Origin: Anaerolineales bacterium
GTDB lineage: Bacteria; Chloroflexota; Anaerolineae; JAAEKA01
Direction: 5' to 3'
Length of the DNA: 64,000 nt
NCBI GenBank assembly: GCA_020634615.1
Contig: JACKBI010000006.1
Span: forward strand, 62,001-126,000
Below, piece after piece: positions 33,907 to 41,929 of this stretch. The notes below the pieces were generated by a model. That model saw only the letters and a program-made list of their open reading frames with translations. It had not been told where the DNA came from and did no database searches. The translations under genes were made by a program, and so were the position numbers. Position 1 is the first letter of the stretch. Every line of letters starts with the position of its first letter.

Positions 33907-34907
33907 CCGAAGCAGCGCTGCAGATCGAAGCAAGACCTGCGCAACTCTACGTTGCGCTGTACGACAAGTTACCCCATCCCGGCCTGGGTCCGGTGCAGGA
34001 ATTCGCGCTGGACATCGGGATTTCCGCGACCGCGCCGATCGTGCTGACCGACGTGGTGTGGCGGGCGTTCGACCAGAATGACCACGTCTCGTTTGTGCGC
34101 CAGCGGCTGGGCGAGGAGGCGATGGATGAGTTGACCCGCGGCCAGTTCGGTGTCGCGCCGGGACTGGGGCTGGTGCTGCCGCGCTGCTATTTCCTTGAGC
34201 AGGGCGCTCAGCCGCTGAGCCGTCTGCGGATCAGCATTGCCGGGTTTGAAGCAGCAACGCGCATCGGTGTGTCAGCTTCTCTCGACGTGCCGCTGGTCTA
34301 TCCGCAGCAGCGGGCCAAGATCCACCTGCCCTTTGCCGATGGGACGTGGTGGGCGATCACCGGCAACGACTGGAGTTCGTCGCACAAAGCCGATCCTGTG
34401 AGCTGGCCGTTTGCCTACGATTTCGTGCGGTTGGGACCGGATGGGCGCAGCTTTGCCGGCAACGGCCGCAGCAACGCTGACCATTACAGTTTTGGCCAGC
34501 CGGTAACAGCGCCCGCGGGCGGCAAGATTGTCTTTGTGCGTGATGACATGCCCGACCAGGCGCCCGGCCAGCCGCTGGAGGCCAGCGCAATCACCGGCGA
34601 CTCTACCCGACTGGCCGGCAACGTGGTGGTAATCGGCCACGGCTACAGCGAGTTCAGCTATCTGGCGCACTTGCAGGCCGGCAGCGTCTCCGTGGAGGAG
34701 GGGCAGATGGTCAAGCGCGGCCAGCAGATCGCCCTTGTGGGCAACTCCGGACACTCGCCCGGCCCGCATCTGCATTATCACTTTCAAGACGGTCCCAGCC
34801 TGTTCGTGGACCGAGGCGTACCGGTACAATTCTACAACTTCCTGGCCGTCGGTGATCTGATCGACCACGCAACAATTCCGTCGCGTATGATCGTCAGCCC
34901 GGCCTGA
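33903..34907 (+). CDS. M23-like peptidase domain protein (variant zinc site)
   Basis: 334-aa protein with an N-terminal beta domain (about 1-130, QLYVALYDKLPHPGLGPVQEFALDIGIS) and a C-terminal LytM-type fold: SNADHYSFGQPVTAPAGGKIVFV, GNVVVIGHGYSEFSYLAHLQAGSVSVEEGQMVKRGQQIALVGNSGHSPGPHLHYHF. The HLH pair is present, while the first zinc motif is NADHY instead of the canonical HxxxD. No signal peptide or lipobox is visible, odd for a wall hydrolase. The start is GTG, coupled to the preceding gene. The catalytic status is uncertain; it might be an intracellular or degenerate member. Confidence 0.75.
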   Translation: MTEAALQIEARPAQLYVALYDKLPHPGLGPVQEFALDIGISATAPIVLTDVVWRAFDQNDHVSFVRQRLGEEAMDELTRGQFGVAPGLGLVLPRCYFLEQGAQPLSRLRISIAGFEAATRIGVSASLDVPLVYPQQRAKIHLPFADGTWWAITGNDWSSSHKADPVSWPFAYDFVRLGPDGRSFAGNGRSNADHYSFGQPVTAPAGGKIVFVRDDMPDQAPGQPLEASAITGDSTRLAGNVVVIGHGYSEFSYLAHLQAGSVSVEEGQMVKRGQQIALVGNSGHSPGPHLHYHFQDGPSLFVDRGVPVQFYNFLAVGDLIDHATIPSRMIVSPA

Positions 34908-34930
34908 ATACATAACAAAGAACAGAGGAA

Positions 34931-35401
34931 ATGATGGTATCAACCAACGGTTTGGACAACAGCATCGAGGAACTGGCGGAAGACGTCTTGCAGATGGAAC
35001 TGACCGAGGAGGCCTTCGAAGAACTGGCGGCCTCTGAAGGCGCAATGATCGTAGAACTCGCTTACTGGAGCGCGTCCCTGGCTGACGAACTAGAAGAAAC
35101 GACGCCGACTCCTGAAGAGCGCCAGGTGATCGATCTGGATATGTATCTGGACGACAACACGTTGCTGGAGCTTTACGGCGTCAGCCTGTTTCGAGCCGAG
35201 AGCGCAGATCCGATCACCGGGCTGGAAGCGCTGGAAGCTGCGCTGGTCGATCTGGCCGGCAGCGGCGGCGCGCTGTACGAAGTAGCCGAGACCGATGAGG
35301 GCGATCTGGCGCTGGTGTTTGCTGTGGAAGAGGAACTGCGGCTGATCCTGGTGGTCGGCGCATGGTCTGTCAGCGACTGGGATGAACTGCCGGAGGAGTA
35401 A
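34931..35401 (+). CDS. Acidic hypothetical protein (156 aa)
   Basis: Highly acidic, soluble, mainly helical in the first half (LDNSIEELAEDVLQMELTEEAFEELAASEG). The second half may be alpha/beta (ALYEVAETDEGDLALVFAVEEELRLILVVGAWSVSDWDELPEE). AGAGGA precedes the ATG pair at 34931/34934. It is third in the run 33190-35401, 23 bp after the M23-like gene, and is followed by a perfect terminator. No family recognised. Confidence 0.7.
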   Translation: MMVSTNGLDNSIEELAEDVLQMELTEEAFEELAASEGAMIVELAYWSASLADELEETTPTPEERQVIDLDMYLDDNTLLELYGVSLFRAESADPITGLEALEAALVDLAGSGGALYEVAETDEGDLALVFAVEEELRLILVVGAWSVSDWDELPEE

Positions 35402-35432
35402 CCGGCGCGCCTGCACGGCGTGAATCGGAAAT

Positions 35433-35474
35433 ATCAAAACACCGCCGGACGATTTCGTCCGGCGGTGTTTTGAT
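35433..35474. terminator. Perfect 20-bp stem terminator
   Basis: Two exactly complementary 20-nt arms separated by TT, with A-rich start and T-rich end (AAAACACC / GGTGTTTT), so it can work in both directions. It ends the 33190-35401 run. Confidence 0.9.
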
Positions 35475-35665
35475 TCTGTCTACAGCCTTTGGGAGGTGGC
35501 TGGCGAGATTCCGCCAGAACGGACGAAGCCTTGCTACCTCCCGGAGGCTATCACGTCAACAGGATACAGGATTACTGAACAAAATCTATAAATAAGGTAT
35601 ACAATATATAGTCAGTTGGCAATCTGGCCAGCAAAAACACATCACACTACAAAACAGGAGAAACC

Positions 35666-36823
35666 ATGAACACTAAGTCACGTTGGTGGCGCATACTGAT
35701 CGTCTCGATCATGGCACTTGCGCTCATCATTCCGACCGTTGCCGGCGCACAGACCAGCAGCGGAATTGTCAGCCCGACCGATGGCCAGACGTTGAGCGGC
35801 ACGGTGGATGTTACCGCTGTCTTCCCCGGCAGCCCGTACGTACGCTGGGATTTGTTCATCCTGCCCGGCGGCAATGACAGCGGCAGGATCTGGGTAGCCT
35901 CAGGCGAGGATGCCGGCGAGGCGACGCTCTCGCTGGACACCACCAAGTATCCTGACGGTGACCACGCCTTCAGCCTGCGCCTGGTCAAGGCCGACAGCAA
36001 CTACGACGAGCAGATCGTTCCCTTCACCATCGACAACAGCGGCGCTGCGAGCTCTTCGAGCGAGTCGGCAAGCACAGCATCGACTCCTGACATCGTGGAC
36101 ACCGCCGTGGCGGCTGGCAGCTTTCCTACCCTGGTAGCGGCTGTCCAGGCTGCGGATCTGGTGGATGCGCTGAAGGGCGCTGGTCCGTTTACAGTGTTTG
36201 CGCCGACGGAAGAGGCGTTTGCAGCTTTGCCGGAAGGGACGCTGGACAGCCTGCTGGCTGACCCGGCCGCGCTGGCCAATATCCTGCTCTACCACGTCGT
36301 GTCGGGCAAGGTGATGGCAGCGGACGTAACCGACGGTCTGACAGCTGAGACGCTTCAAGGCAGCGACGTGACCTTCACCGTAGCCGATGGCAGCGTCAAG
36401 ATCAATGACGCCAACATCGTGACCACCGACATCGAAGCTGGCAACGGCGTGATCCACGTCATCGACGCGGTCATTCTGCCGCCGGCCGGCTCCGAAACCG
36501 CTGCTGCGCCTGCAGCAGCTCCTGCGACGGCTCCTGCCACCACTGGCTTGATCAGCCCGACCGACGGCGCAACGCTGAGCGGTACGGTGGATGTCACTGC
36601 CGTTTTCCCTGGCAGCTCTTACGTGCGCTGGGACCTGTTCATCCTGCCTGGCGGCAATGACAGCGGCAAGATCTGGGTTGCCTCTGGCGAGGATGCTGGT
36701 GAAGCAACTTTGTCGCTGGACACCACCAATCTTCCCAACGGCGATCATGCCTTCAGTCTGCGCCTGGTCAAGGCCGACAGCAACTACGACGAGCAGATCG
36801 TCAACTTCACTATCGCCAACTAG
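35666..36823 (+). CDS. Secreted fasciclin-domain protein with duplicated flanking modules
   Basis: 385-aa exported protein. Its signal peptide (MNTKSRWWRILIVSIMALALIIPTVAGAQ) is followed by an Ig-like module of about 95 residues starting GIVSPTDGQTLSGTVDVTAVF. A FAS1/fasciclin domain comes next (about 145-275; GSFPTLVAAVQAADLVDALKG, FTVFAPTEEAFAALPEG, ILLYHVVSGKV, NGVIHVIDAVILPP). A second copy of the first module, nearly identical, forms the C-terminus. The CAGGAGA before the ATG supports the start. FAS1 proteins mediate adhesion or matrix interactions. A terminator follows at 36872-36916. The gene appears monocistronic. Confidence 0.92.
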   Translation: MNTKSRWWRILIVSIMALALIIPTVAGAQTSSGIVSPTDGQTLSGTVDVTAVFPGSPYVRWDLFILPGGNDSGRIWVASGEDAGEATLSLDTTKYPDGDHAFSLRLVKADSNYDEQIVPFTIDNSGAASSSSESASTASTPDIVDTAVAAGSFPTLVAAVQAADLVDALKGAGPFTVFAPTEEAFAALPEGTLDSLLADPAALANILLYHVVSGKVMAADVTDGLTAETLQGSDVTFTVADGSVKINDANIVTTDIEAGNGVIHVIDAVILPPAGSETAAAPAAAPATAPATTGLISPTDGATLSGTVDVTAVFPGSSYVRWDLFILPGGNDSGKIWVASGEDAGEATLSLDTTNLPNGDHAFSLRLVKADSNYDEQIVNFTIAN

Positions 36824-36871
36824 TGAGGTTCGCCCTGGGGCGATACCTCCTGTTTGGACCTCCTTGTGGGT

Positions 36872-36916
36872 GTGAGGGGCGCCGTGGCGGCAACGCTGCG
36901 GCGTCTCTCACTTTTT
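36872..36916 (+). terminator. Intrinsic terminator of the fasciclin gene
   Basis: A 13-bp stem GTGAGGGGCGCCG/CGGCGTCTCTCAC with two G-U pairs, followed directly by TTTTT. Confidence 0.85.
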
Positions 36917-37089
36917 GGACCTGGCAACCTCCCCAAACCTCAGGACAAGCGTAGCTGGCCGCCCTACTGCCCGCGTTGGTGGATTGGCTGGGCGGTGGTA
37001 TCATGTGGCAGCAGGCTGCGTGCATCTTGCTGCCATTCTCGCTGCCGGCTAGCCAGGACTGTCAGTCCTCGATCCTCAGGAGGCCTCCG

Positions 37090-37980
37090 TTGCGTTCGAA
37101 AATTCTTGCTATTGTTCTTGTCGTTGTCGTTGCCTTCATAGCGGTCCTTGCCGTACTCAATCTCACAGCAAAGGCCGCTCCAGCTTGTCCGCCGTGCCTG
37201 CCCGATGCGCCGCGCCCGCTGGTCATTGCCCATCAGGGTGGTGAGGAAGTGTGGCCCAGCAACACCATGTACGCCTATGAACACGCGGTCGCGCTGGGCG
37301 TCGACATGTTGGAAATGGACCTGCACGCGACGGCTGATGGCAAGCTGGTGCTGATGCACGACGAAACAGTGGACCGCACCACTGACGGCACGGGCAAGAT
37401 CGAGGAGATGACGCTGGCCGAGTTCAAGGCGCTGGATGGCGGCTACTACTGGACCGACGACGGCGGCCAGACATACCCGTTCCGCGGCCAGGGGATTTCC
37501 CCGGCCAGCCTGGATGAGGTGTTCAGCGCCTTTCCCGACACGCCGATGAACATCGAGATCAAGCTGGTCGAGTCGCAGCCGGTGGCCGAGCTGTTTTGTC
37601 AGGCGATTCGTGATTACGGCATGGAAGATAACGTGCTGGTGGCGTCCTTCCACCAGGATGCGATGGATCAGTTCCGCACGCTCTGCCCCGAGGTGACGAC
37701 CTCACTGGCGCAGAACGAGGTCATCGACTTTTTTGTGCGCCACAAATTGATGCAAGGCGGCACGTATTCACCACCGGCCGGCGCGGTGCAGGTACCTGAA
37801 AAGCGCAGCGGGCTGACTGTTCTGACCAAGGGATTCGTCGAAGATGCGCATAGCCGCGGTATGGACGTGCATGCCTGGACCATCAACGACGTTGCCGACA
37901 TGCAGCGCATGATCGACCTCGGCGTGGACGGCATCATCACCGACCGGCCCGATTTGTTGATGGAACTGCTGGGAAGATGA
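37090..37980 (+). CDS. Glycerophosphodiester phosphodiesterase (membrane-anchored)
   Basis: 296-aa GDPD hydrolysing glycerophosphodiesters to sn-glycerol-3-phosphate and an alcohol. The N-terminal anchor helix (KILAIVLVVVVAFIAVLAVL) places it outside the membrane. The TIM-barrel motifs are PLVIAHQGGEEVWPSNTMYAYEHAV, LEMDLHATADGKLVLMHDETVDRTTDGTG, NIEIKLVES and the final VHAWTINDVADMQRMIDLGVDGIITDRPDLL. AGGAGG 8 nt before TTG 37090 sets the start; an upstream ATG frame from 36976 adds only unrelated residues. GGEE replaces the more usual G(A/G)xxxxPENT spacing, but the catalytic H and E/D residues are visible. Confidence 0.92.
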   Translation: MRSKILAIVLVVVVAFIAVLAVLNLTAKAAPACPPCLPDAPRPLVIAHQGGEEVWPSNTMYAYEHAVALGVDMLEMDLHATADGKLVLMHDETVDRTTDGTGKIEEMTLAEFKALDGGYYWTDDGGQTYPFRGQGISPASLDEVFSAFPDTPMNIEIKLVESQPVAELFCQAIRDYGMEDNVLVASFHQDAMDQFRTLCPEVTTSLAQNEVIDFFVRHKLMQGGTYSPPAGAVQVPEKRSGLTVLTKGFVEDAHSRGMDVHAWTINDVADMQRMIDLGVDGIITDRPDLLMELLGR

Positions 37981-37986
37981 GTTGGG

Positions 37987-38397
37987 TCAGATCTGCTTCC
38001 AGACCTTGGCCAGACTTTCGCCGTAGACGCTGAGGTCCCACTCGTTGAAATAGCCGAAGGGGGTAATCCAGACTTCGTAGCCGGTGTCGCGCAGCCGCGT
38101 CGCCAGCTCGTCGGTCAGCTCCAGCGCGAAGTCCGGCGGTGCGTTGTCGCCGCCCAGGTGGGTGAAGGAATGCAGCACGATACGGCGCATCTCGCGCTTG
38201 TTGGCCAGCCATTTCAGGTGCTTCAGCGTCTGGCGAAAGACGCTGCTGCGGTTGTCCGCGTCGGCTGCCTCGATCTGGTAGAAGACCACCACCGCGTCCA
38301 GCACCTCCTGCTCGACCTGGACATCCTCGACATCGTCCAGCGTTTTGGAGAAGCTGCGCCACCAGAAGCGTTTGGCCTGGAAGGTCAGGAGTTTCAT
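37987..38397 (-). CDS. Stand-alone threonyl-tRNA synthetase editing-domain-like protein
   Basis: 136-aa soluble protein. The C-terminal half is closest to the archaeal ThrRS N-terminal editing domain (tRNA-Thr_ED, D-aminoacyl-tRNA deacylase-like): IVLHSFTHLGGDNAPPDFALELTDELATRL, then GYEVWITPFGYFNEWDLSVYGESLAKVWKQI, matching the family pattern AHL-s-x-L-A and PFGWYK. The start MKLLTFQAKRFWWRSF and VVVFYQIEAADADN fit the first strands. Here it is free of a synthetase. Function may be trans-editing of mischarged tRNA, but the family link rests on my pattern reading. It is convergent with the GDPD gene and followed upstream by a family C repeat. Confidence 0.68.
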   Translation of the reverse strand: MKLLTFQAKRFWWRSFSKTLDDVEDVQVEQEVLDAVVVFYQIEAADADNRSSVFRQTLKHLKWLANKREMRRIVLHSFTHLGGDNAPPDFALELTDELATRLRDTGYEVWITPFGYFNEWDLSVYGESLAKVWKQI

Positions 38398-38403
38398 GGG
38401 CGT

Positions 38404-38518
38404 GGGGAGGGGAGTAGAGAAAAAGGAGGGAAAAAGAGGGAAAGGAAGGAAATCAGGGAACTATCGAATGCGTTCTGGTTTCCCTCCTTTCCTTCTTTTC
38501 CTTTCTTTCCCTTCTTAT
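38404..38518. repeat. Repeat family C: polypurine/polypyrimidine inverted arms
   Basis: Left arm (38404-38450) is A/G only (AGGGAAAAAGAGGGAAAGGA types); right arm (38476-38518) is its C/T mirror. They can pair into a long hairpin. The right arm overlaps the end of the dipeptidase gene. Confidence 0.8.
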
Positions 38519-39489
38519 CGGCCTGTGACCTGCTCGAACACCCGCAGGAAGTTGAGGCCCAGCACCTTGCGGATCGTCGTTTCGCTGTGGCCGCGGGCCA
38601 GCATACCGGCAGTCAGGCTGGGGTAACAGGTGGCGTCTTCCAGGCCGCGGGGCATGGACGCACCGTCGAAGTCTGAGCCGATGGTGACGTGATCCGCTCC
38701 GGCCACGCCCACGAGGTAATCGATCTGGTCGAGGACGTTGTCGATGGTTGCATCGCCGGGCGGGTTGTGCAGGAAGGCGTTGACAAAGGTGACGCCGATC
38801 AACCCGCCGCCGGCCACGATAGCCTCGATCTGCGCGTCGGTCAGGTTGCGATAGTGGTCGAACAACGAGCGCGCATTGCTATGGGAGGCGATGATCGGCT
38901 GCTGGCTGACCTGCAACACGTCGCGCACGCCGGCCGCTGCCAGATGCGACACGTCGACGACGATGCCCAGCCGGTTGCATTCCTCCACCACCCGCACGCC
39001 GAATTCTGACAGCCCGCGCGCGTTGGGGCCCTCCATCACGCCGTCGGCAGCATCGTTGCGGAAGTTCCACGTCAGCCCCAGGTTGCGTACACCCAGCCGA
39101 TAGAAGCAGCGCAGCGTCTCGATGCTGTCGCCCAGCGGTTCGGCGCCTTCCAGCCCCAGAATACCCGCGATCTTGCCCTCAGCCTTGGCGCGCCGGATGT
39201 CGGCGGCGCCGGTAGCCAGCAGAATTTCGTCGGGATGGCTCTCCACGGCCAGATGCAGCATGTCCAGCCGCTGCATGGCATGGCGGGTCGCGCTGCGGTG
39301 ATATTCCTCCACCGGCACGAAGCAGGCGAAAAGCTGGGCAGTGACGCCGCCTTCACGCAGCCGCGGCAGGTCAACATGGCCCGTTGCGGAGCGTTCTGTC
39401 AACGTCCGCTTGCCTTCCAGAACGTCACCCAGGGTGTCGCAATGGGCGTCGATGACGATGGAGTCGAAATGCAGAGTGTGGGGATCCAT
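38515..39489 (-). CDS. Membrane dipeptidase-family zinc peptidase (M19)
   Basis: 324-aa zinc hydrolase of the renal dipeptidase family cleaving dipeptides, including D-containing ones. It has FDSIVIDAHCDTLGDVLEG with the metal HxD, LGLEGAEPLGDSIETLRCFYRLGVRNLGLTWN, VVDVSHLAAAGVRDVLQ, PIIASHSNARSLFDHYRNLTDAQ and HVTIGSDFDGASMPRGLED. All metal-binding signatures are intact. AAGGAG 5 nt before ATG 39489 sets the start; the frame opens earlier at 39513. It lacks a signal peptide despite the family name, so it is probably cytosolic. It lies 21 bp after the RNase D gene. Confidence 0.94.
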   Translation of the reverse strand: MDPHTLHFDSIVIDAHCDTLGDVLEGKRTLTERSATGHVDLPRLREGGVTAQLFACFVPVEEYHRSATRHAMQRLDMLHLAVESHPDEILLATGAADIRRAKAEGKIAGILGLEGAEPLGDSIETLRCFYRLGVRNLGLTWNFRNDAADGVMEGPNARGLSEFGVRVVEECNRLGIVVDVSHLAAAGVRDVLQVSQQPIIASHSNARSLFDHYRNLTDAQIEAIVAGGGLIGVTFVNAFLHNPPGDATIDNVLDQIDYLVGVAGADHVTIGSDFDGASMPRGLEDATCYPSLTAGMLARGHSETTIRKVLGLNFLRVFEQVTGR

Positions 39490-39509
39490 GATGTCTCCTT
39501 GTTCGCAGG

Positions 39510-40700
39510 TCATTCGAAGCGTGCCAGCACACCAAGCACGTCCGGCCCGTATTCCTGGAGTTTCCAGGCTCCCATGGCTCCGGTGTTCGCCAACTCATCC
39601 AGGTCAGCGGGCGATTGGCGAGCGATAGACATCAATTGGTCGTTGGTGAGGACGACATCCGGGTCAACGCCGCGTTGCTGGGCGCGTTCGGTGCGCCATT
39701 TGCGCAGGGCATCGAAGCGCGCGGTCACCTTCGGATCGGGGCGGCCATTGCCGTTGCTGGTGCGCCTGTAGACGGGCGGCGGCGCATGCTTGCCCCGTTT
39801 GACAGCGCTGAGAATCCCCGATCCATAACGGCGGGCCACCGAGGGCGCGAGCGCTGACTTCTTGTCCAGTTCAGCCGGCGTGCTTGGCTGGGTGGTAGCG
39901 ACGCGGGTCATGGCCCGGTTGTCGAAGATCTTGAAGGGCGGGCGATCCTCGCGGCTGGCTTGCTGGTCACGAAAAATGTACAGTTCGCGTAGTATCGCCA
40001 GTTCCTGGGGCGACAGATCGCGCGCGCCAGGAACGCTCCAGTAGCCTTCAGGATCGAACTCCTTGTTCTGATACTCCAGTTCAGACAGGCGGTTGAAGTT
40101 CTCCAGCGCCTCTTGCCAGCGACCGCGCTCGCGTAGCTCAGCTTCCTGTCGATCTTTGAGATCGTGCAGAAAGTAGGTGTCTAGCTGCGCGTAGGCCAGT
40201 TGCTGAGCGTCGAGCGGCCGCCTGCCCCAGTCGGTGCGCTGCATCTTTTTGTCCAGCGTGACGCCATGCAGGTTTTCCAGGATTGCCGCCAGGCCGGCAT
40301 GCTGCCAGCCCAGGATGCGCGCGGCCAGCATCGTGTCATAGATGTTGGTAAAGGTGAAGCCGAAGTCGCGTTTCAACCCCAGAATGTCGTTTTCCGCCGC
40401 ATGGAAGATCTTCTGGCAGGCGGGGTCAGCGAAGATTTCATCGAGGGGATCGACATCCGCAACCAGTGGGTCGATCAGGTAATCAGCTCCGGGGAGCGAG
40501 ACCTGAATCAGGCAGATGCGCGGATAGTAGGCGAAGAGGCTATTGCTTTCGGTGTCGAACGCGATGGTTGACTCGGTGCGGGCGGCTGCCATGAACTGCT
40601 CCATGCCAGCCGCGGTAGTGATCAGAGTGGCTTGCCGGACCGATGGAAGCCCATACACAGTCACCCTGCCCGCCTGTTGCGTATCTTCGGAATTATTCAT
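39510..40700 (-). CDS. Ribonuclease D-like 3'-5' exonuclease with HRDC domains
   Basis: 396-aa DEDDy exonuclease. Exo I is TIAFDTESNSLFAY, Exo II is FHAAENDILGLKRDF, and Exo III is YAQLDTYFLHDL with Y and D. Two HRDC-type helical modules follow (about 200-275, LSPQELAILRELYIFRDQQASREDRPPFKI, and about 325-396, KVTARFDALRKWRTERAQQRGVDPDVVLTNDQLMSIARQSP). RNase D matures tRNA 3' ends and degrades RNA. ATG 40700 is chosen over TTG 40715. The dipeptidase gene follows at once. Length and layout are typical. Confidence 0.92.
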   Translation of the reverse strand: MNNSEDTQQAGRVTVYGLPSVRQATLITTAAGMEQFMAAARTESTIAFDTESNSLFAYYPRICLIQVSLPGADYLIDPLVADVDPLDEIFADPACQKIFHAAENDILGLKRDFGFTFTNIYDTMLAARILGWQHAGLAAILENLHGVTLDKKMQRTDWGRRPLDAQQLAYAQLDTYFLHDLKDRQEAELRERGRWQEALENFNRLSELEYQNKEFDPEGYWSVPGARDLSPQELAILRELYIFRDQQASREDRPPFKIFDNRAMTRVATTQPSTPAELDKKSALAPSVARRYGSGILSAVKRGKHAPPPVYRRTSNGNGRPDPKVTARFDALRKWRTERAQQRGVDPDVVLTNDQLMSIARQSPADLDELANTGAMGAWKLQEYGPDVLGVLARFE

Positions 40701-40732
40701 TGCGTTTTTGGTCAAACCAGGCAGACATGCGG

Positions 40733-41650
40733 CTATAGATAGCCGCGTCTGCGAAAATAGAGCAGCATGCCACCGGCGACCAGAATCATGAAGCCGATAA
40801 CAATAAAGAAGCCGTAGACAGTGTCAGCCGCGGGCAACCATTCCAGGTTCATGCCGTAGATGCCGGAGATCAGCGTCAGCGGCAGCATGATCACACTGAT
40901 GACGGTCAGCACCCGCATCACGTCGTTGATCCGGTAGGACGTGACCGAGTCGGAGGTCTCGCTCAACCCCTCGATGACCTCGCGGTAGTCCTCCAGGATG
41001 TCCCACGCGCGCGAGAAACCGTCAGCGATGTCGCCGAAATAGACGTCCAGTTCCTCCTGGATGAACGCGCGTTCCTTGCGTTCGAGGTTGCTGACGATGG
41101 CGATCTGCGGTTTGACTACGCGCCGCAGTGCGATGATGTCGCGCCGGATCAACGAGATCGACTGCACGATGCCGCGCATGTCGTTGGTGAACATCTGCTC
41201 TTCGACGTCGCGAATCTTGACATCCAGCTTACGCAGCATGGCGAAGTTGTGGTCCACCATACCGTCGAGAATCGAGTAGAGCAGGCGGCCCGCGCCGCGG
41301 CCCAGATGCTTCCCTCGGGCAATCCCATCATCATGACAGGCGGCAAACAGATTATCCAGCGGTTTAAGGCGTCCGTCGTGGATGGTGATCAAAAAACCAG
41401 CGCCAATAAAGAAATCGACCTCGCTGGAGCGAGTCATCTGGCGCGTGTCGTCAAACACGGGGAAGTGCATGACGATAAACAGGTAATCGTCATACTCGTC
41501 AATCTTGGGGCGTTCAATCTGGCTGAGAACGTCTTCCAGATCCAGCGGATGAAACGCGTAATGTTTGCGCAAATAGGCCACGTCTTCCGGCACGGGGTTG
41601 ATAATGTTCACCCATGTCATGCGCTGGTAAGTAACGGCTGCAACGCTCAT
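40733..41650 (-). CDS. corA: CorA-family Mg2+/Co2+ channel
   Basis: 305-aa pentameric divalent-cation channel. A large cytosolic domain (1-240) leads to the conserved pore signature YGMN in ISGIYGMNLEWLP, between two C-terminal helices (VLTVISVIMLPLTLISGIYG and VYGFFIVIGFMILVAGGMLL). Other family marks are DYLFIVMHFPVFDD and ILDGMVDHNFAMLRKLDVKIRDVEEQMF. The promoter at 41748-41776 gives a leader of about 90 nt. It is divergent from the H+-PPase gene, with the two promoters back to back. Confidence 0.95.
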   Translation of the reverse strand: MSVAAVTYQRMTWVNIINPVPEDVAYLRKHYAFHPLDLEDVLSQIERPKIDEYDDYLFIVMHFPVFDDTRQMTRSSEVDFFIGAGFLITIHDGRLKPLDNLFAACHDDGIARGKHLGRGAGRLLYSILDGMVDHNFAMLRKLDVKIRDVEEQMFTNDMRGIVQSISLIRRDIIALRRVVKPQIAIVSNLERKERAFIQEELDVYFGDIADGFSRAWDILEDYREVIEGLSETSDSVTSYRINDVMRVLTVISVIMLPLTLISGIYGMNLEWLPAADTVYGFFIVIGFMILVAGGMLLYFRRRGYL

Positions 41651-41747
41651 AAGGGTCTTTCTGCGCGTTCATACGTGTTTCGATCGGGAGGCTAGATGCC
41701 ACAAATGCCGGGGTTGGACCTGGCTGGGTAGTCATGAGAGCCCGAAT

Positions 41748-41776
41748 ATTATGCCCGCGTTCCGAACAGATGTCAA
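41748..41776 (-). promoter_or_regulatory. Promoter of corA
   Basis: On the minus strand TTGACA (41776-41771), 17 bp, CATAAT (41753-41748). Near-consensus. Confidence 0.75.
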
Positions 41777-41789
41777 TTGACGCAGACGT

Positions 41790-41818
41790 TTGACTAATGC
41801 GATTCCTTGCGATACAAT
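41790..41818 (+). promoter_or_regulatory. Promoter of the H+-PPase gene
   Basis: TTGACT (41790-41795), 17 bp, TACAAT (41813-41818). The predicted leader to ATG 42065 is about 240 nt. Confidence 0.75.
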
Positions 41819-41830
41819 ACACAAACAATC

Positions 41831-41889
41831 GAGCAGGCGCCAGGATGGCGCTCGTGGCAGTTTCGTCCCTGGTGGCCAGAGCGTCTACG
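41831..41889 (+). ncRNA. Riboswitch-like structured leader with a possible pseudoknot
   Basis: GCCA (41839) pairs with TGGC (41855), leaving a loop that contains ATGGCGCTC. GGCGCTC in that loop (41847-41853) is complementary to GAGCGTC (41879-41885), which is followed by TACG. CTGG-TGG-CCAG makes a small hairpin in between. An alternative hairpin GCGCCA-GGA-TGGCGC would compete. The loop word, pseudoknot and trailing TAC recall the crcB (fluoride) aptamer, a known partner of pyrophosphatase genes. However, other conserved crcB bases (TAAC, TGAT) are not seen. Class unproven. Confidence 0.35.
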
Positions 41890-41891
41890 TG

Positions 41892-41929
41892 GAGTCTGCG
41901 GTTCTTTCTTGAATCACAGACTCTTTTTT
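41892..41929 (+). terminator. Intrinsic terminator inside the H+-PPase leader
   Basis: GAGTCTG (41892-41898) pairs with CAGACTC (41917-41923), followed at once by TTTTTT (41924-41929). It lies between the promoter and the start codon, as in transcription attenuation. Confidence 0.7.

Noticed and set aside
41831..41889. Definite assignment as a fluoride riboswitch
   Set aside because: Only the loop word, pseudoknot and trailing TAC fit; other invariant crcB bases are not found, so it is kept as a hypothesis.
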